A stretch of DNA of 64,000 nucleotides from CAZOWM01 sp964583615 (GTDB lineage Bacteria > Spirochaetota > B62-G9 > DRHN01). A model generated the notes under the pieces. The model saw only the letters and a list, made by a program, of their open reading frames with translations. It searched no databases and was not told where the DNA came from. Made by a program: the position numbers and the translations under genes. Location of the stretch: NCBI GenBank assembly GCA_964583615.1, contig CAZOWM010000014.1:1-64000 (forward strand). The letters run 5' to 3'. Each line of letters begins with the position of its first letter. The stretch's first letter is position 1. Positions 29,224 to 37,590 of the stretch are shown piece by piece.

Positions 29224-30544
29224 ACAGCTCATTTTCCCTGTCGCCGCATGTATCCTGATCGCGGGATGCACGAAGTCGGTAAAATACACTCAGCCGGTTC
29301 AGGTCAAGAAACCGGAGAAAAAGGTCGAAATACAGGTCACGCCTGAGCCCCACAAGAAGCTTGAATACGAAAAGGTCCCGCTCGAGATTCTCCATATTCA
29401 GCAGCTCGAAGAGAAACCCGGTCCCTACAATTCCTATAACCCCCTCTTTTCCTCGGATGAATTGCTTCTTTCGGTTGAGGTGGACCAGGGAACCTTCAGC
29501 AGGATTTTCATATATCGATTGGACGATGAGGACGGGCAGAGCTTTTCCGTTGAGAAGGCTATGGAAATATCCCTCGAAGATACCTTGAAAGAACAGAGTA
29601 TCGAAGATTACTTTGAGAGCACCTATCAGGAAAGTTTTAATTATGAGTTCACCTGGTTTCCGCACAGCAGTTCGTACATATTCACGTCCAATGCGGGCAT
29701 GGGCGAATACAACATCTTTATCGGCTCTGTCCATTCCAAAGACAAGATTTTTCAGGCCATCCGTCAGAATCTGCAGCCGCGGGATTTCGGCGACTTTCTC
29801 ATGATGACCGAAGAGGTAAAAAAAGACGGCCAGGCACAGACCTCCCCAGACGGGACAAAAATCGTGTTCACGTCGGGAAGGACGGGAAACGGCGATCTCT
29901 ATCTCCTCGATCTGATCACAGGCGACCTCAGACAGCTGACCACGAGCGAGGACACCGATTTCTTTCCACAGTGGTCTCCGGACGGGAAGAACATTGTCTA
30001 CACGACTGGAGGAAAGCAGTCACACGATATCAACATCATCAGGAATGTCGGTTCCGACACGGAAACCACTGAAGTGCTGGTCAAGTGGTTTTTCAACGAT
30101 ATTTTGCCCACTTTTTCGCCTGACGGGGAAAAAATCGCGTTCTACACGACCTACAACCTGGAGAGAGATCCCTTCAACACAAAGAGGTGGGGCCTCATGG
30201 TTATTCCTGCAGACGGGTCAGCGCCCAGTGCGGGCAAAGAGCTCGTGGACTATTTTCACATCCCGGATGTCGTGAAAGACAACACACAGGGAACCGCGTG
30301 GTTTCCTGACAGCACGCACATTATGCTCGCTAAAAACATTGATAGTGAATATAATCCAATTTATATTTATAACATTGAAAACCGCGACGAATTTTATGTC
30401 GACACGGGTACCAATATCAATCACGACATCACCGTCTCACCTCACGGCCTTGTCTCATTCCGTGCACAGGTATTAGGCTGGGACAGAATTTTTATAGGGA
30501 TCTCGAGCTTTTACCGAGCATACCAGAAAGAAAATGAGCAATAA
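29213..30544 (+). CDS. TolB-like PD40 beta-propeller lipoprotein
   Basis: 443 residues beginning MRGKQLIFPVAACILIAGC (lipobox LIAGC). WD40-like PD40 repeats follow: AQTSPDGTKIVFTSGRTGNGDLYLLDLITGDLRQLT, DFFPQWSPDGKNIVYTTGG and LPTFSPDGEKIAFYTT, as in the TolB propeller. The GTG start at 29213 overlaps the end of the PEGA gene by 11 bases (AGGCTGAAAG ahead), and its end overlaps the TPR gene by 11 bases, so all three are translationally linked. It is not a true tolB, because the tol-pal genes are absent. Confidence 0.85.
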   Translation: MRGKQLIFPVAACILIAGCTKSVKYTQPVQVKKPEKKVEIQVTPEPHKKLEYEKVPLEILHIQQLEEKPGPYNSYNPLFSSDELLLSVEVDQGTFSRIFIYRLDDEDGQSFSVEKAMEISLEDTLKEQSIEDYFESTYQESFNYEFTWFPHSSSYIFTSNAGMGEYNIFIGSVHSKDKIFQAIRQNLQPRDFGDFLMMTEEVKKDGQAQTSPDGTKIVFTSGRTGNGDLYLLDLITGDLRQLTTSEDTDFFPQWSPDGKNIVYTTGGKQSHDINIIRNVGSDTETTEVLVKWFFNDILPTFSPDGEKIAFYTTYNLERDPFNTKRWGLMVIPADGSAPSAGKELVDYFHIPDVVKDNTQGTAWFPDSTHIMLAKNIDSEYNPIYIYNIENRDEFYVDTGTNINHDITVSPHGLVSFRAQVLGWDRIFIGISSFYRAYQKENEQ

Positions 30545-32048
30545 AACCTGCATGAAAAAGTTCATCTATTCTCTCGCGTTTATTCTCTGTTTTGTTCACT
30601 TCCTCTACCCAATTCCGAAAGAGATCGAGAATGCGTTAAAGCTCAACAGAATAAACCATTTCGATGAGGCTCTCGCGGTCATCGAAAACGCCCTTGAGGA
30701 GGAGAAGATCAAGCCGGACATTACCGCCGCGTACACGGTGGGAAGAATCCTCTTCAGAAAGGGGGAGTTCTACCGTGAAATGGCGCAGATGAATGTGCTG
30801 ACGAACCTCGGATACCTGGTCCAGATAACCGAGCGCGAAACCGCGCCGCCCGATGAGATAAAGCTCTTTCTGGGTATCGGACACTTTTTCAACGATCAGT
30901 TTCTCGATGCCGCGGGCATGCTCGACCAGGTGGTGAAAAACGGCAAAGTCAGCGGTACGCTTCTGGGGCTTGCGCACGTGTATCTGGGTGCCTCTTATTA
31001 CAAATCCGATGAAAAAGACAAGGCGGAAGATCTGTGGAAAAAGGTCACCTCCGATGACCCCCTGTCCTATTCAACCCTCGGATTCATCTATGCTGATCTG
31101 AAAATCAACCCCGCAAGGGGTGAAGAGATGACGAAGGCCGCGATGGATGCGCTGAATAACGGCTCCTCTCCGTACCGAAACATGCTCACCGTGAACCACG
31201 CGTACACGCTCCTCGAGCTCGGGCGGTTTCATGAGGCTTATATTGAGGTTTCCGATGTCGACCTCGATACACCGGTCTATGTGTACAGAAAGGAGCAGGC
31301 CAAGGAGATACGTTTTTACGACCTCTCTTTACTGATGAATTACAGTAAAATCCTGTTTGGAGAATCCATAAAAAACCTCGAGCCGATCGTCACGGCTTCC
31401 TCCGGTGAGCTCGCGAGTTTCGCCTCATATTATGTTGCCCAGATGTACATGTATCTTGAAAACTATGAGAAAAGTCTCGAGTTTGCTCAAAAAGCGAAAA
31501 AGCTCTCTGTGAGCAGCTCGCTCACCATGGTGCGCGCTGTGGCCTGCGAAGCGTCATCGGAAATCCTCATGGGCAAGGAAAAGCGCGGCCTGAAGCTGTT
31601 GAACAGGGAGACAGGAAGGATTCACGGAAAGCCGTCCTCGCTTCTGGAAATGATGGAGGTGGTAATTTCATCGGGGGTCGAGTACGCGCTCGTGAAGGAG
31701 CTCATGAACACGATCGAGGCGTTCATCTATGAAACCGAGTGGAACCGCACAAGAAGGGACACCGCACTGCTCGGAGAGCTTTCGTTTTATTCCGGGCGGT
31801 ATGTCAGGGCTCTGTACTATCTCGAGAGGGCGCGCGACAAGGGAAACAAGAACAAGATAGAAACCAATGATCCGAACTTTCTTTTAAAGCTCTCGTACGT
31901 GTACTACCTGCGGGAATACTATCCGGAGAGCCTCGAGATTTTTTTCTCCCTCGGCAAGAGGTTTTCGGGAATACGGTCGCTGCAGGATGCTGTGCAGTCC
32001 GTCTATTCGTATAAGCAGAAAGGAAGCGGTGAAGCGTTGATCGAATAG
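30534..32048 (+). CDS. TPR-repeat secreted/periplasmic protein
   Basis: 504 residues with a signal peptide (MKKFIYSLAFILCFVHFLYPIP, from the second Met). Degenerate helical TPR-type repeats run through most of the length, for example FDEALAVIENALEEEKI, FLDAAGMLDQVVKNGK, YLENYEKSLEFAQKAKKL and YSGRYVRALYYLERARDKGN. No catalytic motif is visible. It overlaps the upstream lipoprotein gene and is followed after 32 bases by the peptide-binding protein gene. It likely acts as a protein-interaction scaffold in the periplasm. Confidence 0.8.
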   Translation: MSNKTCMKKFIYSLAFILCFVHFLYPIPKEIENALKLNRINHFDEALAVIENALEEEKIKPDITAAYTVGRILFRKGEFYREMAQMNVLTNLGYLVQITERETAPPDEIKLFLGIGHFFNDQFLDAAGMLDQVVKNGKVSGTLLGLAHVYLGASYYKSDEKDKAEDLWKKVTSDDPLSYSTLGFIYADLKINPARGEEMTKAAMDALNNGSSPYRNMLTVNHAYTLLELGRFHEAYIEVSDVDLDTPVYVYRKEQAKEIRFYDLSLLMNYSKILFGESIKNLEPIVTASSGELASFASYYVAQMYMYLENYEKSLEFAQKAKKLSVSSSLTMVRAVACEASSEILMGKEKRGLKLLNRETGRIHGKPSSLLEMMEVVISSGVEYALVKELMNTIEAFIYETEWNRTRRDTALLGELSFYSGRYVRALYYLERARDKGNKNKIETNDPNFLLKLSYVYYLREYYPESLEIFFSLGKRFSGIRSLQDAVQSVYSYKQKGSGEALIE

Positions 32049-32080
32049 CTGTGTGTGATCACGAGAACTGGGGTTCTAAA

Positions 32081-33697
32081 ATGAAAAAAAAGATACTGTT
32101 CACTCTGCTGTGTATTCTTACCACCACCGTGATCGGGATACTCCCCGTGCACGCGCAGGACAGGGGGGGAACGCTCATCTACGGAGAGTATGGTGCCCCG
32201 ATCCGTCTCGTTCCCATACTGGCGAACGATTCGATTTCCATCCGCCTGATCGAGCTCATATACGGCTCTCTTGTCTATTACGATCCGGACGGAGAGATAA
32301 AGGGCGACCTCGCCGAGAGCTGGGAGCTCTCTCAGGATATGAAGTCCGTGACCTTTCGGCTCAGAAGCGATGTCATGTGGCACAGTATGCCCGGAGAGAA
32401 CAGACGCCATGCGTTCACAGCCGACGACGTGATCAAGACATTTCAGATAATGATGAACCCGAAAACAGCAACCTCGCTCCAGTCACGGTACAACTTCATA
32501 CATTCCGTGCGAAAGCTGAACACCTACACCGTAGAGTTCAAGCTGAAAAAGCCTCTTCTCAACGTTCTGGGAAAGTTCAGCTTCAAGATCGTCCCGGCGT
32601 TCATGCTCGAGGAGTACTCCTTCCTGCAGGGGGACGAGGAGCTTTTGCTCTATAAGCATCCCGTCGGAACCGGTCCCTACGTTTTCGTGTCCCAGGAAGG
32701 CTCTTCGTCAGAGGTTGTGCTGCAGGCGTACGAGGACTACCACCACGGTCCGCCCAACATCAGCAAGATCATACTGAGGCCCTTTGCCGACCAGAACATC
32801 ATTACGCAGACTCTTTTGTACGGGGGGATCGATCTGGAGACCCGGGTGCCACCTCGAGATATCTCCGAGATACAGGGAGATTCACAGTTTGAGCTTGCGC
32901 CCTACAGCACGCTTTCCTACTCGTTCATCGGCTACAACCTGAGAAACCCGCTGCTGGCGATAAGGGAAGTGCGGAAAGCGATCTCCTATGCCATCAACCG
33001 CCAGGAGATGCTCGACTCGTTCTTCGAGGGAAAGGGGCAGCTCATATCCGGCCCCTTTGCGCCCGGGAGCTGGGCCTACAACCTCGACGTTGAACCCCTT
33101 CCCTACAGGCCCGAAACGGCAAAGCAGCTTCTCAATCAGGCGGGATTTACCGAAACCACCAAATATGGTATTCGAAAACGGGGAAGCTACACCCTCGAGT
33201 TCAAAATGGTGGTGCCGATCTCCAAGGAAAATGAAACCACCAAAAGAGTGATCCTCGCATTCCAGAGCTATCTGAAAACTGTGGGGATACAGGTAAATAT
33301 CGAGTGGCTCGAGTGGAAGGCGTGGACGGAAAGTGTATTTGTCGAGCACGATTTTGACATCATCTATGCCGACTGGCTCTTTGATGATTCATTCGACATA
33401 TCGTCGCTTTTTCACTCCAGAGAGATCGGGCCGGGAAGGAACAACTTCGGGGCATATAGAAATCCGGAGGTCGATTCCCTGCTCGACGAGACGCGCGCCA
33501 CACTCGATATAGAAAAGAAGCGGACAATCTACAAAAAGCTCCATGAAGTTCTGGCGCAGGACGCCCCGTACACTTACCTGTGGACACTCACCAACTACGC
33601 TGCGTACAACAGAAAGCTCCGGCGCGTTCAAATTCATCCCACGCGGTTCTTTACCTACATCAATGAATGGTACATTCCGAAAGAGGAACAGGAGTAA
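32081..33697 (+). CDS. ABC transporter substrate-binding protein, family 5
   Basis: 538 residues. After a signal peptide (MKKKILFTLLCILTTTVIGILPVHA) comes GGTLIYGEYGAPIRLVPILANDSISIRLIELIYGSL and the family-5 signature region GEIKGDLAESWELSQDMKSVTFRLRSDVMWHS...FTADDVIKTF. These identify the oligopeptide/dipeptide/nickel-binding type. It delivers a peptide or oligosaccharide-like ligand to the two permeases encoded next. The ATG at 32081 gives a proper signal sequence; the frame is open to 32051 but without family-like sequence. It is the first gene of a complete importer (binding protein, two permeases, two ATPases) attached to the envelope block. Confidence 0.92.
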   Translation: MKKKILFTLLCILTTTVIGILPVHAQDRGGTLIYGEYGAPIRLVPILANDSISIRLIELIYGSLVYYDPDGEIKGDLAESWELSQDMKSVTFRLRSDVMWHSMPGENRRHAFTADDVIKTFQIMMNPKTATSLQSRYNFIHSVRKLNTYTVEFKLKKPLLNVLGKFSFKIVPAFMLEEYSFLQGDEELLLYKHPVGTGPYVFVSQEGSSSEVVLQAYEDYHHGPPNISKIILRPFADQNIITQTLLYGGIDLETRVPPRDISEIQGDSQFELAPYSTLSYSFIGYNLRNPLLAIREVRKAISYAINRQEMLDSFFEGKGQLISGPFAPGSWAYNLDVEPLPYRPETAKQLLNQAGFTETTKYGIRKRGSYTLEFKMVVPISKENETTKRVILAFQSYLKTVGIQVNIEWLEWKAWTESVFVEHDFDIIYADWLFDDSFDISSLFHSREIGPGRNNFGAYRNPEVDSLLDETRATLDIEKKRTIYKKLHEVLAQDAPYTYLWTLTNYAAYNRKLRRVQIHPTRFFTYINEWYIPKEEQE

Positions 33698-34575
33698 TGG
33701 TCCGCTTTCTGAAGCACTTTTTCAAAGAACTGTTCGGTATGCTCTTTCTCGTGGTCGGGGTAACCGCGATTCTCTATCTGATCTTTAATCTCATGCCCGG
33801 GGAGTTTCCCGGAAAAGGGCGCGGATTCGAAGGGTACGTAAACCTTCTCAGGAGGCTCTTTACCTTTCGGTTCGGCACTTCGATCGTGTCGGGAAGGGAC
33901 ATCAACAGCATCGTATTTCCCGCATTTCGAAATACCCTCATCCTCACCATCGGGAGCATCTTTTTGTCGGTGATGATATCCGTTCCCATCGGTATTTTTT
34001 CCGCGTTCAGAGGGTTCGAAACGTATTCCTGGCCTCTGTCCATTCTGACATACCTGCTTTCATCCATACCGGTGTTTTATCTGGGGTACCTGTCCCTCTA
34101 TCTTGTTTCCCGCTACACAGGGTATCTGCCGATATTCTATCCCCATGGAGCGGAGAGGGGGAATCCGGTTCTCTCCTACGTGCTTCCCATTCTCGTTCTC
34201 GGGTTCGGGAACGAGTCGATCAGCGAGATCGTCCGGCTCATCTCGAACGAGCTGAGAAGAGTAATGAACACCAAGTATGTAACTGCGTCGAAGGCACGGG
34301 GTGAGCCCATGCTGCGGAGCTCCTTTCACGAGGGGCTTCTGATTCCGCTGGTGTCGATTATATTCTCAAAGGTCCCATTTATCATCGGAGGCGCGGTCAT
34401 CGTTGAGTATGTGTTCAACTGGCCGGGCATGGGGAGGCTTGCATTTCAGTCCACCCTTGACAGGGACCTGCCGGTTTTGATCGTAATCACGTTTCTCAGC
34501 GTTATCTGCGTGCGAAGCGGTATGCTTATAAAGGAGATGCTCCTGCTTTTCATCGATCCTGAGCGGCGAGCGTAG
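33697..34575 (+). CDS. Peptide-type ABC transporter permease (DppB/OppB type)
   Basis: 292 residues with a first transmembrane helix in FGMLFLVVGVTAILYLIFNLMPGE and five more segments. The conserved EAA-type loop is present (LRRVMNTKYVTASKARGE...), and the ending VLIVITFLSVICVRSGMLIKEMLLLFIDPERRA is typical of this family. The ATG at 33697 shares a base with the previous stop (TAATG). It forms a heterodimer with the following permease in the inner membrane. The soluble loop after the first helix is shorter than in OppB. Confidence 0.9.
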   Translation: MVRFLKHFFKELFGMLFLVVGVTAILYLIFNLMPGEFPGKGRGFEGYVNLLRRLFTFRFGTSIVSGRDINSIVFPAFRNTLILTIGSIFLSVMISVPIGIFSAFRGFETYSWPLSILTYLLSSIPVFYLGYLSLYLVSRYTGYLPIFYPHGAERGNPVLSYVLPILVLGFGNESISEIVRLISNELRRVMNTKYVTASKARGEPMLRSSFHEGLLIPLVSIIFSKVPFIIGGAVIVEYVFNWPGMGRLAFQSTLDRDLPVLIVITFLSVICVRSGMLIKEMLLLFIDPERRA

Positions 34576-34597
34576 TACAGAGAGAGAAAGATATTTT

Positions 34598-35491
34598 ATG
34601 AAGAGATACTATTACGAAAGAGAGCTCCCAAACATCGAGAAGTTCTATGTGCCGCTGTCGAAGAGGGCAAGTGTGCGCGATGTCGTTTCCATCGGATTCG
34701 GACTGTTCGTGGTTTCCTATCTTGTGGTGTTTTTCGTGATTTCAATAACGAACAGCTTCATAAAGGACCCCATGGAAATAGATATATCGCGTATGTTCCT
34801 TCCGCCGTCTCTGGAGCATCTCTTCGGAACCGATTATCTGGGGAGGGACATATTTTCGAGAATCGTGAAAGGCACGGAGGCGTTTTTCATCCCGGGGATC
34901 ATCTCGATCTCCATATCAACAACCTTCGGGCTCCTCTTCGGAATCGTCTCGGGCTATTACGCAAAATATTTCTCCAAGATCATTTTTTATTTTCTTAACA
35001 TCATCGATTCGATTCCCCGAATCATACTCATTTTGCTGATCATCGTCCTCTTTAATCCATCGATCTATTTGATAATGGCATTCGTGGGGTTTTCGAGCAT
35101 ACCGAAGGTCTCCTCATATATAAAATCAAAGGTCGATGTGCTGAAACGTCAGCACTTCATCGAGGCGGGGAAGTCGCTCGGGCTTTCCGAATCGAGCCTT
35201 ATTTTTAAACATATCGTGTGGCTCTCATCGAAATCCGTACTGGTTATTCAGGCGACACTCGGGTTGGGCGAGACTGTGCTGATCGAAACTTCACTCTCCT
35301 ATCTGGGAATCGGTGTGCAGGAACCGATACCGAGCTGGGGAAACATGGTGGCAATGGGCAAGGACTTCTTCTTCCAGGGGAAAATCTGGCTTTCCACCAT
35401 TCCTGCGCTCGTTATCATGTTTACCATCATGGGGCTCTACCTCCTCGGTGACGGCCTGAACTCCATCTACAACGAGAAAGTGTCGAGGTAA
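34598..35491 (+). CDS. Peptide-type ABC transporter permease (DppC/OppC type)
   Basis: 297 residues. The landmarks are LEHLFGTDYLGRDIFSRIVKGTEAFFIPG, KVDVLKRQHFIEAGKSLGLSESSLIFKHIVW (the ATPase-contact loop) and GLGETVLIETSLSYLGIGVQEPIPSWGNMV near the C-terminus, all diagnostic of DppC-type permeases. About six transmembrane segments. It lies 22 bases after the first permease, with AGAGAGAAAG as a weak ribosome-binding site. Confidence 0.92.
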   Translation: MKRYYYERELPNIEKFYVPLSKRASVRDVVSIGFGLFVVSYLVVFFVISITNSFIKDPMEIDISRMFLPPSLEHLFGTDYLGRDIFSRIVKGTEAFFIPGIISISISTTFGLLFGIVSGYYAKYFSKIIFYFLNIIDSIPRIILILLIIVLFNPSIYLIMAFVGFSSIPKVSSYIKSKVDVLKRQHFIEAGKSLGLSESSLIFKHIVWLSSKSVLVIQATLGLGETVLIETSLSYLGIGVQEPIPSWGNMVAMGKDFFFQGKIWLSTIPALVIMFTIMGLYLLGDGLNSIYNEKVSR

Positions 35492-35495
35492 GTGC

Positions 35496-36644
35496 GTGCT
35501 TGCAGAGCTGAATGAACTGAAAGTCTACTTTTACGACCAGCGGAACAAGCGGTTCATCCGGTCGGTTGAGAACGTGAGTCTCGAGGTGGAGGAGGGAACC
35601 GTTCTGGGTGTGGTGGGTGAGTCCGGATGCGGGAAAACAGTCACAGCGCTCTCACTTATGGGGCTTGTGGAGTCTGAGCCCGGAATAATCGGGGGGACAT
35701 TTTTCTTCAGGCCCGATGATGAGGACACGGAAGAAATCGAAAGCACGATCCTTCGAAGGCTCTGCACGAAAGAAAATTACAGAAAAGAGAGAATGCTCAA
35801 CCTCTTTTGCGGGCTTGACGACTACGTGCAGTTCGAACAGTCCCCGTACACGATCATAAAGGATTCTGAAAAGTGGCTGAGAAGAACGAACAGGGTGATG
35901 GAGCTCGTCCGTGGAAAGTACATATCGATGATTTTTCAGAACCCGGGCCAGAGCCTCAACCCGTTCATCTCGGTGGGGCAGCAGCTTCAGAGAACGATTC
36001 AGAGGTTTCACACGGAAATGGACAAATACGAGATCCAGGTTTATGCGGAAGAGCTTCTCAGGTCTGTGCGGCTTCGCCGTCCGGAGGTCTTGATGGCTTC
36101 ATTTCCGAGCGCGCTTTCCATCGGCATGGCTGAGCGTGTCATCATTGCGATCGCCCTGTGTTCCGATCCCCGCCTTCTCATTGCGGACGAGCCGACAACC
36201 GGGCTCGATACGACAAACATACACAGAATCATTGCGCTTCTCGAAGAGCTCCAAATGGAGAGAAACCTTGCGCTCATTCTCATCTCGCACAACATCCGGA
36301 TCGTGAGCACGATTGCCACTGATATTCTCGTTATGTACGCCGGTATCGTTGTGGAGAAGGGATCGAGAGCCGATGTGATCAGGACGAAACGCGGCCCGCA
36401 GCACCCGTACACAGAGGCGCTCGCCTCCTCGGTTCCGAATGATTCCGATATAAAGAGGGGAAAGCGTCTCAGAGAAATTCCCGGCAGTGTGCCGAACAAT
36501 AAAAAGGAGATGGACGCCTGCCCCTTTCTGGAGAGGTGTCCCTATGCAAAAGGAGCTCTCCGGCGAAAGTGCAGGTCCGCATGCCCGGAGCCTGTGGAAG
36601 TGTCGCCCAGGCATTTTATCCGCTGTTATCGATTCTATTCGTGA
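35496..36644 (+). CDS. Peptide-type ABC transporter ATPase (DppD type) with altered signature motif
   Basis: 382 residues starting at a GTG four bases after the permease stop. Walker A is GESGCGKT (41-48), the Q-loop is FQNP (Gln148), Walker B is LLIADE (227-232), the D-loop is TTGLD and the switch His lies in LILISHN. A C-terminal Cys-containing oligopeptide/HPY extension (ACPFLERCPYAKGALRRKCRSACP) completes the family pattern. Two oddities are visible. The ABC signature, normally LSGGM, is LSIGM (207-211). The segment between Walker A and the Q-loop carries a roughly 40-residue charged insertion (about 72-138). The second ATPase has a normal signature, so the pair may be functionally asymmetric. 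Confidence 0.9.
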   Translation: MLAELNELKVYFYDQRNKRFIRSVENVSLEVEEGTVLGVVGESGCGKTVTALSLMGLVESEPGIIGGTFFFRPDDEDTEEIESTILRRLCTKENYRKERMLNLFCGLDDYVQFEQSPYTIIKDSEKWLRRTNRVMELVRGKYISMIFQNPGQSLNPFISVGQQLQRTIQRFHTEMDKYEIQVYAEELLRSVRLRRPEVLMASFPSALSIGMAERVIIAIALCSDPRLLIADEPTTGLDTTNIHRIIALLEELQMERNLALILISHNIRIVSTIATDILVMYAGIVVEKGSRADVIRTKRGPQHPYTEALASSVPNDSDIKRGKRLREIPGSVPNNKKEMDACPFLERCPYAKGALRRKCRSACPEPVEVSPRHFIRCYRFYS

Positions 36645-36654
36645 GGAACCCGGT

Positions 36655-37581
36655 GTGGAAAAGACGGTTGAAGTACAGAACCTCTTCAAGTACTTCTACA
36701 GCGATAAACGGGATGCAGTAATAAAGGCGTGCGACAACATTTCTTTTTCTATTCCCAGGGGAAAGACCCTGGGTCTCGTGGGGGAATCCGGATGCGGAAA
36801 GACCACGATCGGAAGAATGCTCATGCGTCTCATCGAGCCTGATTCCGGGTACATATTCTTCGACAGTATGAACCTTACCGGAATGAAAGAGAAGCAGATT
36901 AGGCCTCTTCGTAAAAATTTCCAGATGATATTTCAAGATTCACGCTCATCCTTCAATCCGAGGATGCGGGTGAGCGAAACGTTGAAAGAGTCGATACACC
37001 TCTACAGGGATGTGAAGGGAAAAGAGCTCAGAGACGAAATACTGATGTGCATCGAACGGGTAAATATCCATAGAGCGATGCTTTCTCATTTTGTCGGAAA
37101 CCTTTCAGGAGGAGAGCTCAAGAGGCTTGAGATCGCCAGGGTGCTTTCGATCGATCCCAAGTTTATCATCGCAGACGAGCCCCTGTCCCTCCTCGACATG
37201 TCGATTCAGTCTCAGATAGTCAACCTGCTCCTCGAGGTGCAGATAAACCGGAACATCAGCATTCTGTTCATTTCCCACGACCTGAGAATCGTAAGAATGT
37301 TGAGCCACACTGTTGCGGTGATGTACGGAGGCAGGATCGTCGAGTACGCACAGAAATCCATGATATCGGAAAACCCTCTGCATCCCTACACGCAGTACCT
37401 CTGGGACCCGAAATCCTCGGACTTTTACGTGCGGTTCATGGAAAGCGGGTGTGTGTACAAGAACAGCTGCCGTCTGTTTCATCAGAAGGGGTTTCCTTAC
37501 ATCTGCAGCAAACAGCAGCCCGCCCTCCTCGAGTATGAAAAGGGCCACTTTGCTGCCTGCCATTTTGCGCATACAGGATAA
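36655..37581 (+). CDS. Peptide-type ABC transporter ATPase (DppF type)
   Basis: 308 residues. Walker A is GESGCGKTT, the Q-loop is FQDSRSSFNPRM, the signature is LSGGELKRLEIARVL, Walker B is FIIADEP and the switch is LFISHD. The C-terminal part (NPLHPYTQYLW...CVYKNSCRLF) is the usual DppF/OppF extension. The GTG at 36655 has GAGGAA at good spacing and begins 10 bases after the preceding stop; the longer open frame to 36487 runs inside the previous gene and is not used. It energises import together with the preceding ATPase. Confidence 0.92.
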   Translation: MEKTVEVQNLFKYFYSDKRDAVIKACDNISFSIPRGKTLGLVGESGCGKTTIGRMLMRLIEPDSGYIFFDSMNLTGMKEKQIRPLRKNFQMIFQDSRSSFNPRMRVSETLKESIHLYRDVKGKELRDEILMCIERVNIHRAMLSHFVGNLSGGELKRLEIARVLSIDPKFIIADEPLSLLDMSIQSQIVNLLLEVQINRNISILFISHDLRIVRMLSHTVAVMYGGRIVEYAQKSMISENPLHPYTQYLWDPKSSDFYVRFMESGCVYKNSCRLFHQKGFPYICSKQQPALLEYEKGHFAACHFAHTG

Positions 37582-37590
37582 AGAGAAGAA

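Noticed and set aside
29213..30544. tolB of a Tol-Pal system
   Set aside because: It is a lipoprotein with PD40 repeats in an envelope block without tolQ, tolR, tolA or pal.
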